Assembly: GCF_003062295.1 (NCBI RefSeq)
Contig: NZ_PYCN01000002.1
Coordinates: forward strand, 124,001 to 188,000
Direction of reading: 5' to 3'
DNA: 64,000 nt
DNA from: Bradyrhizobium algeriense
GTDB lineage: Bacteria; Pseudomonadota; Alphaproteobacteria; Rhizobiales; Xanthobacteraceae
The number at the start of each line of letters is the position of its first letter. Position 1 is the stretch's first letter. The notes under the pieces were generated by a model. It worked only from the letters and a program-made list of their open reading frames with translations, was not told the DNA's origin and searched no databases. Positions 27,040 through 35,740 of the stretch are shown piece after piece. Position numbers and translations under genes: made by a program.

Positions 27040-27491
27040 GTAAACGTCTCGACTACAACCAGATTGCACCAGCCGGCGTGAAAGCGCTGGGCGGCGTCTA
27101 CGGCTACGTCATGCAGAGCGGGCTTTCGCCTGCGCTGGTCGAGCTGGTCTACCTGCGGATCTCGCAGATCAACAATTGCGCTTACTGCCTAGACATGCAC
27201 ACGCGCGACCTGCTCAAGAAGGGCGAGAAGATCGAAAAGCTCGCGCTGGTACAGGCGTGGAGAGAAGCCGGCAATCTCTTCGACGAGCGCGAGCGCGCCG
27301 CCCTTGCATGGGCGGAAACGGTGACGCGCGTTGCAGAGACGCACGTGCCGGATGAAGCGTATCGGGCCGCCCGGGCCGTGTTCGACGAGCGAGAGCTCGT
27401 GGATCTCACGATCGCGATTGGCTTGATGAACGCCTACAACCGCATGGCAATCAGTTTTCGGAACACGCCGCAGGCCGCGCTCGGGAAATAG
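27036..27491 (+). CDS. Carboxymuconolactone decarboxylase/AhpD-like peroxidase-family protein
   Basis: 151 residues. The active-site motif is ISQINNCAYCLDMHTRDLL near 46-64, the CxxC followed by His that in AhpD supports peroxide or disulfide chemistry. The spacing and length match the alkylhydroperoxidase-like core family of small all-alpha proteins. It is the last gene of the LysR-linked unit and overlaps the cupin gene by four bases. The combination SDR, DUF417, periplasmic cupin and AhpD-like protein resembles an oxidant or electrophile defence set. Confidence 0.88.
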   Translation: MSKRLDYNQIAPAGVKALGGVYGYVMQSGLSPALVELVYLRISQINNCAYCLDMHTRDLLKKGEKIEKLALVQAWREAGNLFDERERAALAWAETVTRVAETHVPDEAYRAARAVFDERELVDLTIAIGLMNAYNRMAISFRNTPQAALGK

Positions 27492-27513
27492 GCACGGGTT
27501 GAGCAAAAACTAC

Positions 27514-27550
27514 GGCCCGCTTCCGTTCAGGCGCAATCTGAAAGCGGGCC
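27514..27550 (-). terminator. Hairpin, terminator-like on the minus strand
   Basis: GGCCCGCTT (27514-27522) pairs perfectly with AAGCGGGCC (27542-27550), with an inner TTCAG/CTGAA pairing. On the minus strand five T residues follow three bases after the stem. It would end transcripts from the truncated iclR copy, and may also serve the preceding plus-strand operon. Confidence 0.45.
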
Positions 27551-27599
27551 CGTGCCATGCCGGAAATCATGGACAGCTTTTATACGACGGAGATGAGGC

Positions 27600-27822
27600 T
27601 CAGCCGGCCTTCATTTCAGGCATCACGCCACCCAGCGCCACCGTCAATTCCGCCGCCACCTCCCGCACCGTCTGCCCGAACATCGGCAGGCGTTCGTCCG
27701 TCAGGCGGCTGGTCATCCCCGAGACGGAAATCGCCGCCAAGGGCTCGGCGCAGTCGTTGTAGACGACGGCGGCGATGCAGCGCAGGCCCATGCAGGATTC
27801 CTCGTTATCGATGGCATAGCCC
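27600..27822 (-). pseudogene. Truncated IclR-family regulator, C-terminal remnant
   Basis: The last about 73 codons of an IclR-family gene. The readable protein, from GYAIDNEESCMGLRC to LGGVMPEMKAG, is almost the same as the C-terminus of the intact IclR regulator at 32331-33191, with most nucleotide differences silent. Homology stops abruptly near 27822, where an in-frame stop appears, so the DNA-binding domain and most of the effector domain are gone. It sits in the same orientation as the intact gene and marks the left edge of an accessory segment. Confidence 0.85.
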
Positions 27823-28197
27823 TACGGTCCTACTCAGAATTAGATGCGGGCATCAATATGATGATTTTATAGGCGAAAAACAGTTGATTTGCACAGGTCT
27901 AGCGATTGCCTCGTCAGGCGGCGGCGGCGAAGATGCTTGCAATATCGACCTCAACTCCGGAACGCGCATCGTCACAGGGCAAATTACAACCGATGGTCAC
28001 GGCGGCATTTTGGGAAGCGGCAATCTTTCGGTGACCGACGGCGGCGACTTTCAGACATTTATTTAAGTGAGCCCCCGGTGGCTCCAGTTCAAATTTCGAA
28101 TCAACGGCAGCGACCTCCTCCTATTTCAACTGCTTGACCCGATCCGAGCGAAGAGTTTCACATCACCACTCCGGCGAGCGAACTTCCATGAGGGAAA
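27823..28197 (+). other. Junction and non-coding stretch with a possible gene fragment
   Basis: Between the iclR remnant and the first LuxR-type gene. The frame 27860-28066 encodes about 68 residues (TGLAIASSGGGGEDACNID and ILGSGNLSVTDGGDFQTFI) that look like the end of a Gly/Ser-rich exported protein, but it has no start codon. I read it as a fragment, with low confidence. The base composition is visibly more AT-rich than the flanking genome from here to about 32200. Confidence 0.35.
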
Positions 28198-29286
28198 ATG
28201 GCGGACGACCACGAGCTAATAGATCTGATCTACGAAGCTGCCATCATTCCCGAAAACTGGCCAAGCATTCTCGAGAGAATTTCAACGATCGCGGGGTGCT
28301 ATGGCGGCACCCTGTTTTCGATGGATACGCAGCAGGAAGTCAGACACATCGTGACCGAGCAATACAGAGATGTGATGCACATCTTCGTAAGGGATGGTTG
28401 GACGAGGCAAAACATCCGGGCGGAACGGCTCGCAAAAATCAAGTATCCGGGCTTTGTCACGGATTGCGATGTGATCTCCGTCGAAGAAATGGACGCTCAC
28501 CCTTTCTATACAGAGCTTCTGCGACCCAATGGCGGAGGCTGGGCGATCGGAACCATCATTCCGGTACCTAGCGGTGATCTCCTGGTCTTCAATCTGGAAC
28601 GTCGCTACGCTAAAGGCCCGATAGGGAAAGAACTCTGCGGCCGGCTTGATCCGCTTCGTCCCCATCTGGCTCGCGCTGGCCTGATGTCCTCTCGATTGCG
28701 CATGGAGCGAGCACGCGCAATGGTCGAGACGCTCAAACAGATCGGCTTGCCCGCAGCCGTGCTTCGGAAAAATGGTCAGGTGCTCGCAACAAACGATTTG
28801 TTCCAGTTGCTCAGCGAGCAAATCGCGACCGGAGCATTCGACGAAATATCCATCAAGAATCTCGCTTCCGACGCTTTGATGAAACAATCACTCGTCCGAC
28901 TTGCGGAGACGCGGGATAATTCCGAAGTAAAGTCCATTCCCATTCCGGCAATACTTGATCAACCGGCGCTGGTTGCACATTTGATCCCCATCAAAGGTGC
29001 CGCCCACGACATCTTTTCACGCGCCTTCGCGATCCTCGTCATTACCCCGTTGCATGCGCCGACGGCGCCAACCGAGGACGTGTTGAATGGACTATTCGAC
29101 CTCAGTCCGGCCGAAGTGAAAGTGGCTCAGGGAATTATATCGGGAAAGACCATCGATGATGTAGCTGCTGAATTACAGCTCTCGCGGGAGACCATACGCA
29201 ATCAACTCAAGTCCGTTTTTGCCAAGACAGGCACTAGCCGCCAGGCCCAATTGGTGGGGCTTCTGGCGACAAGATTTCCCCGGTAA
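28198..29286 (+). CDS. LuxR-type HTH transcriptional regulator (first of two paralogues)
   Basis: 362 residues. The C-terminal LuxR/FixJ-type helix-turn-helix spans about 300-358 (LFDLSPAEVKVAQGIISGKT, then DDVAAELQLSRETIRNQL). The N-terminal about 170 residues start HELIDLIYEAAIIPENW and are followed by a PAS-like region around 178-260 (GLPAAVLRKNGQVLATND). No receiver or autoinducer-binding signature is clear. The next gene encodes a paralogue aligned over its full length, suggesting tandem duplication. Both precede two PEP-CTERM protein genes, which they may regulate. Confidence 0.85.
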   Translation: MADDHELIDLIYEAAIIPENWPSILERISTIAGCYGGTLFSMDTQQEVRHIVTEQYRDVMHIFVRDGWTRQNIRAERLAKIKYPGFVTDCDVISVEEMDAHPFYTELLRPNGGGWAIGTIIPVPSGDLLVFNLERRYAKGPIGKELCGRLDPLRPHLARAGLMSSRLRMERARAMVETLKQIGLPAAVLRKNGQVLATNDLFQLLSEQIATGAFDEISIKNLASDALMKQSLVRLAETRDNSEVKSIPIPAILDQPALVAHLIPIKGAAHDIFSRAFAILVITPLHAPTAPTEDVLNGLFDLSPAEVKVAQGIISGKTIDDVAAELQLSRETIRNQLKSVFAKTGTSRQAQLVGLLATRFPR

Positions 29287-29406
29287 ATAGCCGTCATCGA
29301 CCGACTAAATCGAGGCCGATAGCCCAAATGGGCTATGCGGCAGCTTGAACTTTACCCTACACTCGGCACCGGGCTGCAACGAGTATGCAACCTCCTTGTG
29401 GGGCGG

Positions 29407-30504
29407 ATGGGCACCTGGAAACCGGAGTTGATCGAGGCGGCGTTCGCCGAAGCCGCGCTCGACTCGAGCTTGTGGGTCAAGGCGCTCGACGTTGTCGTGT
29501 CACTGACCGAAAGCCACGGTGCGCTCCTGCTACCCATCACGGGTAAGACGATCCCGAATGTCCCTTTCACGGAACGGCTTGGTGAATCGACTGAAGCTTA
29601 TTTCCGAGACAACTGGCATCTTCGAGACGAGCGCTACAAGGGCCTCCCCAGGATGGTACGACACGGCGTCTTCGACGATTTGGATATAGTCAACGTAGAT
29701 AAAATAAAACGGCATCCCTACTACCAGGAATTTCTACATCCGCATAACCTGCGAGGGTTCGTAGGCGTCAGAGTCGCGTGCAGAGAAGACCTGTGGTGCC
29801 TCTCGATCCAGCGCACAATCAGCCAAGGGCCCTTCTCGGAAACTGAGAAGCGTCGGCTTGCACAATTGTCAGATCGCCTTTCAGCAAGCGCCGTCCTCGC
29901 GCGTGCGCTCGGAACGGCGGCAACTGAGGGCGCATTGCAAGCGTTCGAAGCTAGCGGAAAGGCTGTCGTACTTATCAATCGGCACGGCGAGGTGTTTCGG
30001 GTCAACACGTCAGCGGAGCAGCTGTTAACGGGAGATGTCAGGATCGAAAGAAAGAGACTCGTCGCAAACGACCTCAACGCAACCGCAGTGCTGGACAAAT
30101 CTCTGCAGGCATTGATGTGGCAGCGTATTGGCGGTGGGCTTTCCGCCCCGGTCCCTTTGCCGAGACGAGGAAAGCGTCCAATTTTGGCCTACCCCATCAA
30201 ACTTGCCAATTTGGCAGCGAACGCGTTCGCAGACTGCCAGGCCCTCATCATTCTAATCGACCTGGATCAACAGGCGCGTTTACCCGAAATGGTGTTGCGA
30301 AGCACATTTGGCATGACCGCTGCCGAAGCGCGCTTGGCCGGGCGAATGGGGGCAGGTGAATCGCTCGAATTCGCGACGGAGCAAATTGGAATCGCCAAGG
30401 ATACCGGGCGTAATCAGCTCAAGAGCATCTTCTTGAAGGTCGGTGTGAAGCGGCAATCAGAGCTTGTCGCGGTGCTCGCCTCAATTCTTAAGCGCACAGA
30501 TTAA
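29407..30504 (+). CDS. LuxR-type HTH transcriptional regulator (second of two paralogues)
   Basis: 365 residues, same layout as the preceding regulator: N-terminal [17 protein letters not shown], a shared [21 protein letters not shown] segment, a PAS-like middle ([20 protein letters not shown]) and a C-terminal helix-turn-helix ([20 protein letters not shown] and [15 protein letters not shown]). The ATG at 29407 aligns with the first paralogue's start; an ATG at 29335 is in frame and possible. The HTH recognition helix is less canonical than in the first copy. Signal and targets are unknown. Confidence 0.83.
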   Translation: MGTWKPELIEAAFAEAALDSSLWVKALDVVVSLTESHGALLLPITGKTIPNVPFTERLGESTEAYFRDNWHLRDERYKGLPRMVRHGVFDDLDIVNVDKIKRHPYYQEFLHPHNLRGFVGVRVACREDLWCLSIQRTISQGPFSETEKRRLAQLSDRLSASAVLARALGTAATEGALQAFEASGKAVVLINRHGEVFRVNTSAEQLLTGDVRIERKRLVANDLNATAVLDKSLQALMWQRIGGGLSAPVPLPRRGKRPILAYPIKLANLAANAFADCQALIILIDLDQQARLPEMVLRSTFGMTAAEARLAGRMGAGESLEFATEQIGIAKDTGRNQLKSIFLKVGVKRQSELVAVLASILKRTD

Positions 30505-30640
30505 CCGTCCAACGGCCAGCCTGATTAAATATCGCCAATTAGCCCGTTTGGGTCATGCCCCCTCGCCTGGCCTACGGCATCATCGTCAAACGGTTCAGCG
30601 TTTAATTGCAACTGTTTGGGACAGCCGGAGGGGGCTTTAT

Positions 30641-31381
30641 ATGTCGCGTATTCAGTATTTGATCTTTGCCTTGGTAGTTTCCTTTGTTTCTGCGACGAGC
30701 GCGCAAGCGGTTACCATTTATAGCGGACAGGATGATGGGGTCTTTCCGGGTCCGTTCCCCAATTCGAACGCTGCAAGGGCGCAATTTTTAGCTGCCGCAG
30801 CTACTTTTGGCACGGTAAGCACTCACAACTTTGCTGCTCAGCCGCTCGGATACCAAACAAATTATACTTGGTTCGACGGTACAGGAACTTATTCGATCAG
30901 CGCAGCGAATTTAGGTGATGGATTCTCGGGAATCAGCAATCACACCGTTGATGGCTCAGGTTTAGCTGGCTTCAACGTAGGCGCAGGCGACGCTAGCCAC
31001 AAATGGCTTGGATTTCCAGGCGGCTCCGCCACGTTTAACTTTACAACTCCTTCCCATTCATTCGGCGCAGACTTCACAGGATTGCAGACGGTTTTCGGCA
31101 CAACTCTGACAATCAGCTTCGATGACGGTGCCCCTCAAGTGCTGAACGTTCCGATCAATGTGAACGGCGGCGACGTGTACTTCGGTTTTACCAATGTGAA
31201 CGCCTTTACTTCGGTTACGATCTACAGACCGGGAGGTGATGCTTGGGGATTGGACAACGTCACGTTCGATGTGAGCGCGGTCCCCGAACCGTCAACATGG
31301 GCCATGATGATCCTCGGCTTCGCGGGCGTCGGGTTCATGGCCTATCGTCGTCGCAATCAGACGGCGGCACTCGCTTCCTAA
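30641..31381 (+). CDS. PEP-CTERM exported protein A
   Basis: 246 residues. Signal peptide to about residue 24 ([18 protein letters not shown]). The body is rich in Gly, Ser, Thr and aromatic residues, with a jelly-roll look ([27 protein letters not shown]). The C-terminus is a textbook PEP-CTERM sorting signal: [18 protein letters not shown] then a short helix end and RRR. Such proteins are processed by an exosortase (EpsH/XrtA type) and exported to the surface or matrix. No exosortase is in this window. CGGAGGGGG lies seven bases before the ATG. Confidence 0.9.
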   Translation: MSRIQYLIFALVVSFVSATSAQAVTIYSGQDDGVFPGPFPNSNAARAQFLAAAATFGTVSTHNFAAQPLGYQTNYTWFDGTGTYSISAANLGDGFSGISNHTVDGSGLAGFNVGAGDASHKWLGFPGGSATFNFTTPSHSFGADFTGLQTVFGTTLTISFDDGAPQVLNVPINVNGGDVYFGFTNVNAFTSVTIYRPGGDAWGLDNVTFDVSAVPEPSTWAMMILGFAGVGFMAYRRRNQTAALAS

Positions 31382-31439
31382 TCTAAATTCCAATCGCGGC
31401 AGCATTTAATTATATTTAATGTATACAATGAGGGGTAAC

Positions 31440-32174
31440 ATGCATAAGGGATCGATTACCTCGGCTGGTGTAGTGCTTGGTTCTTTCTTAACGGCGGTGA
31501 GCGCGAATGCGGCACCCTTACTTGATGCTTCGTATTCACCCACTGGAACAAACACACTTATCGTGGGATCCAGGCTTTCGTCTGCTGAAACGTTCACGGT
31601 TTTGAACACGGGTACGATGACAAGCGCAGCCGTCGAACTAGGCTATTTCGGCACGCCCACCGCAGATATTAGGCTTCAAATCAGGACTTTAACATCTGGA
31701 CTTCCTTCCGAACTGAGCACAGGTTCGTCAGTACTCGCTTCGGCGTCCCTATCGTACACAAGCATTGGCACAGCGCCTAGCTGGGTTACGTTCAATTTCA
31801 CCGACTTTGCGGTCACGGCAGGACAGCAGTTGGCATTGGTTATGACTTCAGCAACGACCGGGGGTGAATACGCATGGCGAGGAGATTTCTCTTGGCCGAA
31901 GTTTTCATATCCTTCCGGCACCTATAGCGGAGGCAGAGCTTATACTGAGGGTACTTCAACCGTTCCCCAACATCTCACCTGGGGCGACCTTAGCCTTTGC
32001 AACACGACGTGCAACAATCCCGCTTTGGCCGACTTTTCATTTCGGACTTTCGTAGATCCAACCGTTTCTGCCGTCCCCGAACCCTCCACATGGGCAATGA
32101 TGATCCTCGGCTTTGCCGGCGTGGGCTTCATGGCTTATCGCCGGAAGTCAAAGTCAGCATTGATCGCCGCCTGA
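31440..32174 (+). CDS. PEP-CTERM exported protein B
   Basis: 244 residues. Signal peptide ends near VSANAAP. The body ([36 protein letters not shown]) looks like a beta-rich domain unlike protein A, with a Cys pair in LCNTTCNN. The C-terminal sorting signal [18 protein letters not shown] is identical in protein sequence to that of protein A, so both are clients of the same exosortase. The ATG at 31440 is chosen for GAGGGG four bases before it; an ATG 21 bases upstream is in frame. A terminator follows. Confidence 0.9.
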   Translation: MHKGSITSAGVVLGSFLTAVSANAAPLLDASYSPTGTNTLIVGSRLSSAETFTVLNTGTMTSAAVELGYFGTPTADIRLQIRTLTSGLPSELSTGSSVLASASLSYTSIGTAPSWVTFNFTDFAVTAGQQLALVMTSATTGGEYAWRGDFSWPKFSYPSGTYSGGRAYTEGTSTVPQHLTWGDLSLCNTTCNNPALADFSFRTFVDPTVSAVPEPSTWAMMILGFAGVGFMAYRRKSKSALIAA

Positions 32175-32200
32175 GCTGCGATTATCGGTTTGAATTTTAG

Positions 32201-32221
32201 AGCCGCCTTCGGGCGGCTTTT
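32201..32221 (+). terminator. Rho-independent terminator after PEP-CTERM protein B
   Basis: A 7-bp stem AGCCGCC/GGCGGCT closes a stable TTCG tetraloop and is followed by a short T run. It lies 27 bases past the stop codon. Confidence 0.8.
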
Positions 32222-32330
32222 CGTTGCGGTTGGCTCCCGCCACAGCTGACCCATCCAAACGCGCAGCATGAGTCCGCGCCCTCGGACAGCACATCCGCCC
32301 GCAGCGACGACAGAAAATTCCTGGCTCACC

Positions 32331-33191
32331 TCAGGAAGATTTCATCTCCGGCATCACGCCGCCCAGCGCAACCGTCAGTTCCGCCGCCACTGCGCGCACC
32401 GTCTGCCCGAGCATCGGTAGGCGCTCGTCCGTCAGGCGGCTGGTCATCCCCGAGACGGAAATCGCGGCCAAGGGCTCCGCGCAATCATTGTAGACGACGG
32501 CCGCGATGCAGCGCAGGCCCATGCAGGCCTCCTCGTCGTCGAGGGCAAAACCCTGGCGGCGAACCTTTTCGAGTTCCTTGAACAGGTCGCCCGGCCGCAC
32601 GATCGATTTTTCCGTGAGCCTCGGCATGCCGTGATGATGGATGATGGCGCTGACATCCGCATCCGAATAGGTCGCGAGCACCGCCTTGCCGACGCCCGAC
32701 GCCACCATCGCGACGCGGCCGCCGACCTTGGTCAGCGAGCGCATGATCTCGCGGCTTTCCATGCGGGTGAGCACGACAATGAATTCGTCGTCGACGACGG
32801 CGAGATTGGCGGTCTCCCGCGTCAGGTCGCGCAGCCTGCGCAGATATGGCACCGCCTGCGCCGAGAAATTGCGGCGGCGGGCGAAGGTCGCGCCCACTGT
32901 GAAGGCCCGCGCGCCGACATGCCATTTCGATTCGGTGCGGTCGAACTGCACGAAGCGGCGGTTTTCCAGCGTCCCCAGCAGGCGATGCACCGTCGAGGTC
33001 GAAAGCCCGGTGCGAATGGCAAGATCGCTCAGGCGATAGCCTTCGTCGTCTTCGGCGAGCGTTTCAATGATCGAGAGCGCGCGATCGACCGACTGGACGC
33101 CGCTATCGCGAGAATCAGGCTCGCTGTCCGCGCTGGACTTCGGCTCGATGGCCTTGCGCCGGATCACGTCTCTTTTCATCGCGACCTGCAT
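32331..33191 (-). CDS. IclR-family transcriptional regulator
   Basis: 286 residues. The N-terminal winged helix (SVDRALSIIETLAEDDEGY to GLSTSTVHRLLGTLE, about 34-77) is followed by the IclR effector domain with ACMGLRCIAAVVYND and LAAISVSGMTSRL near the end. Members include AllR and KdgR, which sense glyoxylate and other small acids. It lies downstream of the acyl-CoA ligase gene on the same strand, so a role in oxalate/glyoxylate control is plausible. ATG 33179 is an alternative start. A nearly identical but truncated copy of its 3' end lies 4.7 kb to the left. Confidence 0.9.
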   Translation of the reverse strand: MQVAMKRDVIRRKAIEPKSSADSEPDSRDSGVQSVDRALSIIETLAEDDEGYRLSDLAIRTGLSTSTVHRLLGTLENRRFVQFDRTESKWHVGARAFTVGATFARRRNFSAQAVPYLRRLRDLTRETANLAVVDDEFIVVLTRMESREIMRSLTKVGGRVAMVASGVGKAVLATYSDADVSAIIHHHGMPRLTEKSIVRPGDLFKELEKVRRQGFALDDEEACMGLRCIAAVVYNDCAEPLAAISVSGMTSRLTDERLPMLGQTVRAVAAELTVALGGVMPEMKSS

Positions 33192-33205
33192 CCATCCGTA
33201 CTGCG

Positions 33206-33297
33206 CCGTAGGATGGGTAGAGCGAAGCGAAACCCATCATCACACGACCAGCGCTAGCGGCATTGATGGGTTTCGCTTCGCTCTACCCATCCTACGG
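33206..33297. repeat. Perfect 34-bp inverted repeat (REP-like element)
   Basis: The arms 33206-33239 and 33264-33297 are exact reverse complements, separated by 24 bases. Arms contain GGATGGGTAGAGCGAAGCG. Elements built on this motif are scattered in Bradyrhizobium and other proteobacterial genomes. It lies between the acyl-CoA ligase and iclR genes, both minus strand, where it could attenuate read-through. A smaller CCCCGC/GCGGGG hairpin follows at 33303-33316. Confidence 0.85.
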
Positions 33298-33391
33298 ACT
33301 CTCCCCGCTTGCGGGGCGAGTTAAGCAAGCATCGTCAGATGAAAATACCGCTTCGGACAGTTTTCCGAAGCGGCATTTGTTGTGGATAGAC

Positions 33392-35557
33392 TCAGAGCAG
33401 GCCCGCGCCGCGCGCCCACTTGTACTTGGCGCCCAGCACCTCGACCGGCAGCTCGGTCGAATAGGCATAGGCCGGGATGCCGTTCTGGTAGAGATATTCG
33501 GCGGCCTCCTCGACCTCGACGTCGCCGGCGAGCGAGGCGACGATCGGCTTCACAAAGCCCTTGGCCTCCATCTCCTTCTTCACCTCGACCATGTTGCGGG
33601 CGAACACCATCGGCGGCGTGACGATCGTATGCCAGTAGCCGAGGATGAGCGAATGAATCCGCTCATCCGACAGGCCGAGCTTGACGGTGTTGACGTAGGT
33701 GATCGGCGGCTCGCCGCCGGTGATATCCACAGGATTTCCGGCCGCGCCGAACGGCGGGATGAATTTGCGGAACGCGGCGTCGAGGTCCGGCGGCATCGTC
33801 ATCAGCGACAGGCCGTTGTCGACCACCGAGTCCGAGAGCAGCACGCCGGAGCCGCCGGCACCGGTGATGATCAGGATGTTCTCGCCCTTCGGCGTCGGCA
33901 GCACCGGCACGCCGCGCGCGAATTCGAGCAATTGCCTTAAAGACCGGGCGCGGATCACGCCCGACTGGGCGAACACGTCCTCGTAGATCTTGTCGTTGCC
34001 GGCGAGCGCGCCGGTGTGCGACGAGGCCGCCTTGGCGCCAGCCGACGTACGGCCCGCCTTCAGCACCACCACCGGCTTCTTCTTGGAGACGCGCTTGGCG
34101 GCTTCCGCAAAGGCCCGGCCGTCTTTCAAATCTTCGCAGTGCTGCGCGATGATCGCGGTGTTCGGATCCTGCTCGAAGAAGGCGAGCAGATCGTCCTCGT
34201 CGATGTCGGACTTGTTGCCGAGGCCGACGATCGCGGAGACGCCCATCTTGGCCGAGCGCGAGAAGCCGATGATCGCCATGCCGATGCCGCCGGACTGCGA
34301 CGACAGCGCCGCCGAACCCTTGACGTCGTAGGCGGTGCAGAACGTGGCGCAGAGATTGGCAGGCGTATAATAGAAGCCGTAGATGTTCGGCCCCATCAGG
34401 CGGATGTTGTACTTCTTGCCGACCTCGACGATCTCGGCCTGCAATTCAGGCGCGCCCGCTTCGGCAAAGCCCGAGGGAATCAGAACGGCGCCTGGAATTT
34501 TCTTCTCGCCGCATTCGGCCAGCGCACCGGCGACGAACTTCGCGGGGATCGCAAACACCGCCGTGTCGATCACGCCGGGCACGTCCTTGACGCTCTTGTA
34601 GGCCTTGTAGCCCAGGATCTCGGCGGCCTTGGGATGGATCGGATAGATCTCGCCCTTGTAGCCGCCATTGATCAGGTTCTTCATCACGGAGTTGCCGATC
34701 TTGCCGTCTTCGGCGGACGCGCCGATCACGGCAACGCCCTTCGGCTGCATGATGCGGTTCATCGCCGTAACGATTTCTTCGGTCGGGCGCGGCGCCGGAC
34801 GCGGCTTGTAGTCGAAGTCGACGACGATGCGCACGTCGGCGGCGATCGCGTCCTTCTTGGTGGCAAACACCGGATTGAGGTCGAGTTCGACGATTTCGGG
34901 GAAGTCGCTGACTAGCTGCGACACTTTGACAATGACATCAGCCAGCGCGTCGCGAGAGACCGGATCGCCGCCGCGCACGCCCTTGAGCATGTCATGGGCC
35001 TGGATGCCGTCGAGCATCGACAGGGCATCGTCCCTGGTTGCGGGCGCGAGACGGAAGGTAATGTCCTTCAACACCTCGACCAGCACGCCGCCGAGGCCGA
35101 ACGCCACCAGCTTGCCGAACGAGCCGTCGGTGATGGAGCCGACGATGACCTCGGTGCCGCCGGCCAGCATCTGCTGGACCTGGATGCCCTCGATCTTGGC
35201 GTCAGCCTTATACTTCTTGGCATTGGCGAGGATGGTCTCGTAGGTCTTTTCCGCATCCGCCGCGGTCTTGACGCCGACCACGACGCCGCCGGCTTCGGTC
35301 TTGTGGAGAATGTCCGGCGAGACGATCTTCATCACCACCGGGAAACCCATGCCCGACGCGAGATTGGCGGCCTCGGCGGCTGACTTGGCCACGCCTTCCT
35401 TCGGAACCGGGATGCCGTAGGCGTCGCACACCAGCTTGCCTTCCGGCGCGGTGAGGCTGGTGCGCTTGTCGGCTTTCACCGCATCGAGCACCCGGCGGAC
35501 AGCCTGGTGGGCGCTGGGCTCGGCGATCTTGCGGGCCGCATCTGCAGAATTTGACAT
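33392..35557 (-). CDS. ADP-forming acyl-CoA ligase (acetate--CoA ligase family)
   Basis: 721 residues with the alpha and beta parts of an NDP-forming acyl-CoA synthetase on one chain. The ATP-grasp part comes first (GFPVVMKIVSPDILHKTEAGGV near 73-94), then the CoA-binding Rossmann domain (KGVAVIGASAEDGKIGNSVMK near 272) and the ligase domain with SQSGGIG and the phospho-His candidate in SSHTGALAG. It would convert an organic acid, ATP and CoA to the acyl-CoA. Being divergent from the GntR regulator of the oxalate genes and preceded by the same operator, it may activate oxalate or formate. AGGAGG precedes the ATG. Confidence 0.88.
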   Translation of the reverse strand: MSNSADAARKIAEPSAHQAVRRVLDAVKADKRTSLTAPEGKLVCDAYGIPVPKEGVAKSAAEAANLASGMGFPVVMKIVSPDILHKTEAGGVVVGVKTAADAEKTYETILANAKKYKADAKIEGIQVQQMLAGGTEVIVGSITDGSFGKLVAFGLGGVLVEVLKDITFRLAPATRDDALSMLDGIQAHDMLKGVRGGDPVSRDALADVIVKVSQLVSDFPEIVELDLNPVFATKKDAIAADVRIVVDFDYKPRPAPRPTEEIVTAMNRIMQPKGVAVIGASAEDGKIGNSVMKNLINGGYKGEIYPIHPKAAEILGYKAYKSVKDVPGVIDTAVFAIPAKFVAGALAECGEKKIPGAVLIPSGFAEAGAPELQAEIVEVGKKYNIRLMGPNIYGFYYTPANLCATFCTAYDVKGSAALSSQSGGIGMAIIGFSRSAKMGVSAIVGLGNKSDIDEDDLLAFFEQDPNTAIIAQHCEDLKDGRAFAEAAKRVSKKKPVVVLKAGRTSAGAKAASSHTGALAGNDKIYEDVFAQSGVIRARSLRQLLEFARGVPVLPTPKGENILIITGAGGSGVLLSDSVVDNGLSLMTMPPDLDAAFRKFIPPFGAAGNPVDITGGEPPITYVNTVKLGLSDERIHSLILGYWHTIVTPPMVFARNMVEVKKEMEAKGFVKPIVASLAGDVEVEEAAEYLYQNGIPAYAYSTELPVEVLGAKYKWARGAGLL

Positions 35558-35582
35558 TGGCTTCCTCCTGGGGCTAATTTTA

Positions 35583-35599
35583 TGGCATTTGGTATGCCA
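35583..35599 (-). promoter_or_regulatory. Oxalate-locus operator site 1 (acyl-CoA ligase gene)
   Basis: TGGCAT-N5-ATGCCA, with core TGGTATGCCA at 35590-35599. It lies 26-42 bases upstream of the acyl-CoA ligase ATG, between it and a TTGACA box (35610-35615 on the minus strand), a place where a bound repressor would block transcription. Confidence 0.65.
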
Positions 35600-35663
35600 G
35601 AGATCCGATTGTCAAGACAAACTATCGCGCAGAAACAGCGAAAACACGGGCATCTTGACATAC

Positions 35664-35680
35664 TGGTATTTGGTATGCCA
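35664..35680 (+). promoter_or_regulatory. Oxalate-locus operator site 2 (GntR gene)
   Basis: TGGTAT-N5-ATGCCA, core TGGTATGCCA at 35671-35680, 60-77 bases before the GTG start of the GntR regulator. It begins four bases after a TTGACA hexamer (35655-35660), so it sits inside the likely promoter. Suggests autoregulation. Confidence 0.65.
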
Positions 35681-35740
35681 AAAATATTCGAGTGTTTCTT
35701 CTGCTAAGAAGACGTCTCCAACACAGGGAGGAGACGAGTC

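Noticed and set aside
27823..32330. Integrative element or insertion sequence at the accessory segment
   Set aside because: No integrase, transposase, tRNA target or terminal inverted repeats are visible; allele recombination at iclR fits better.
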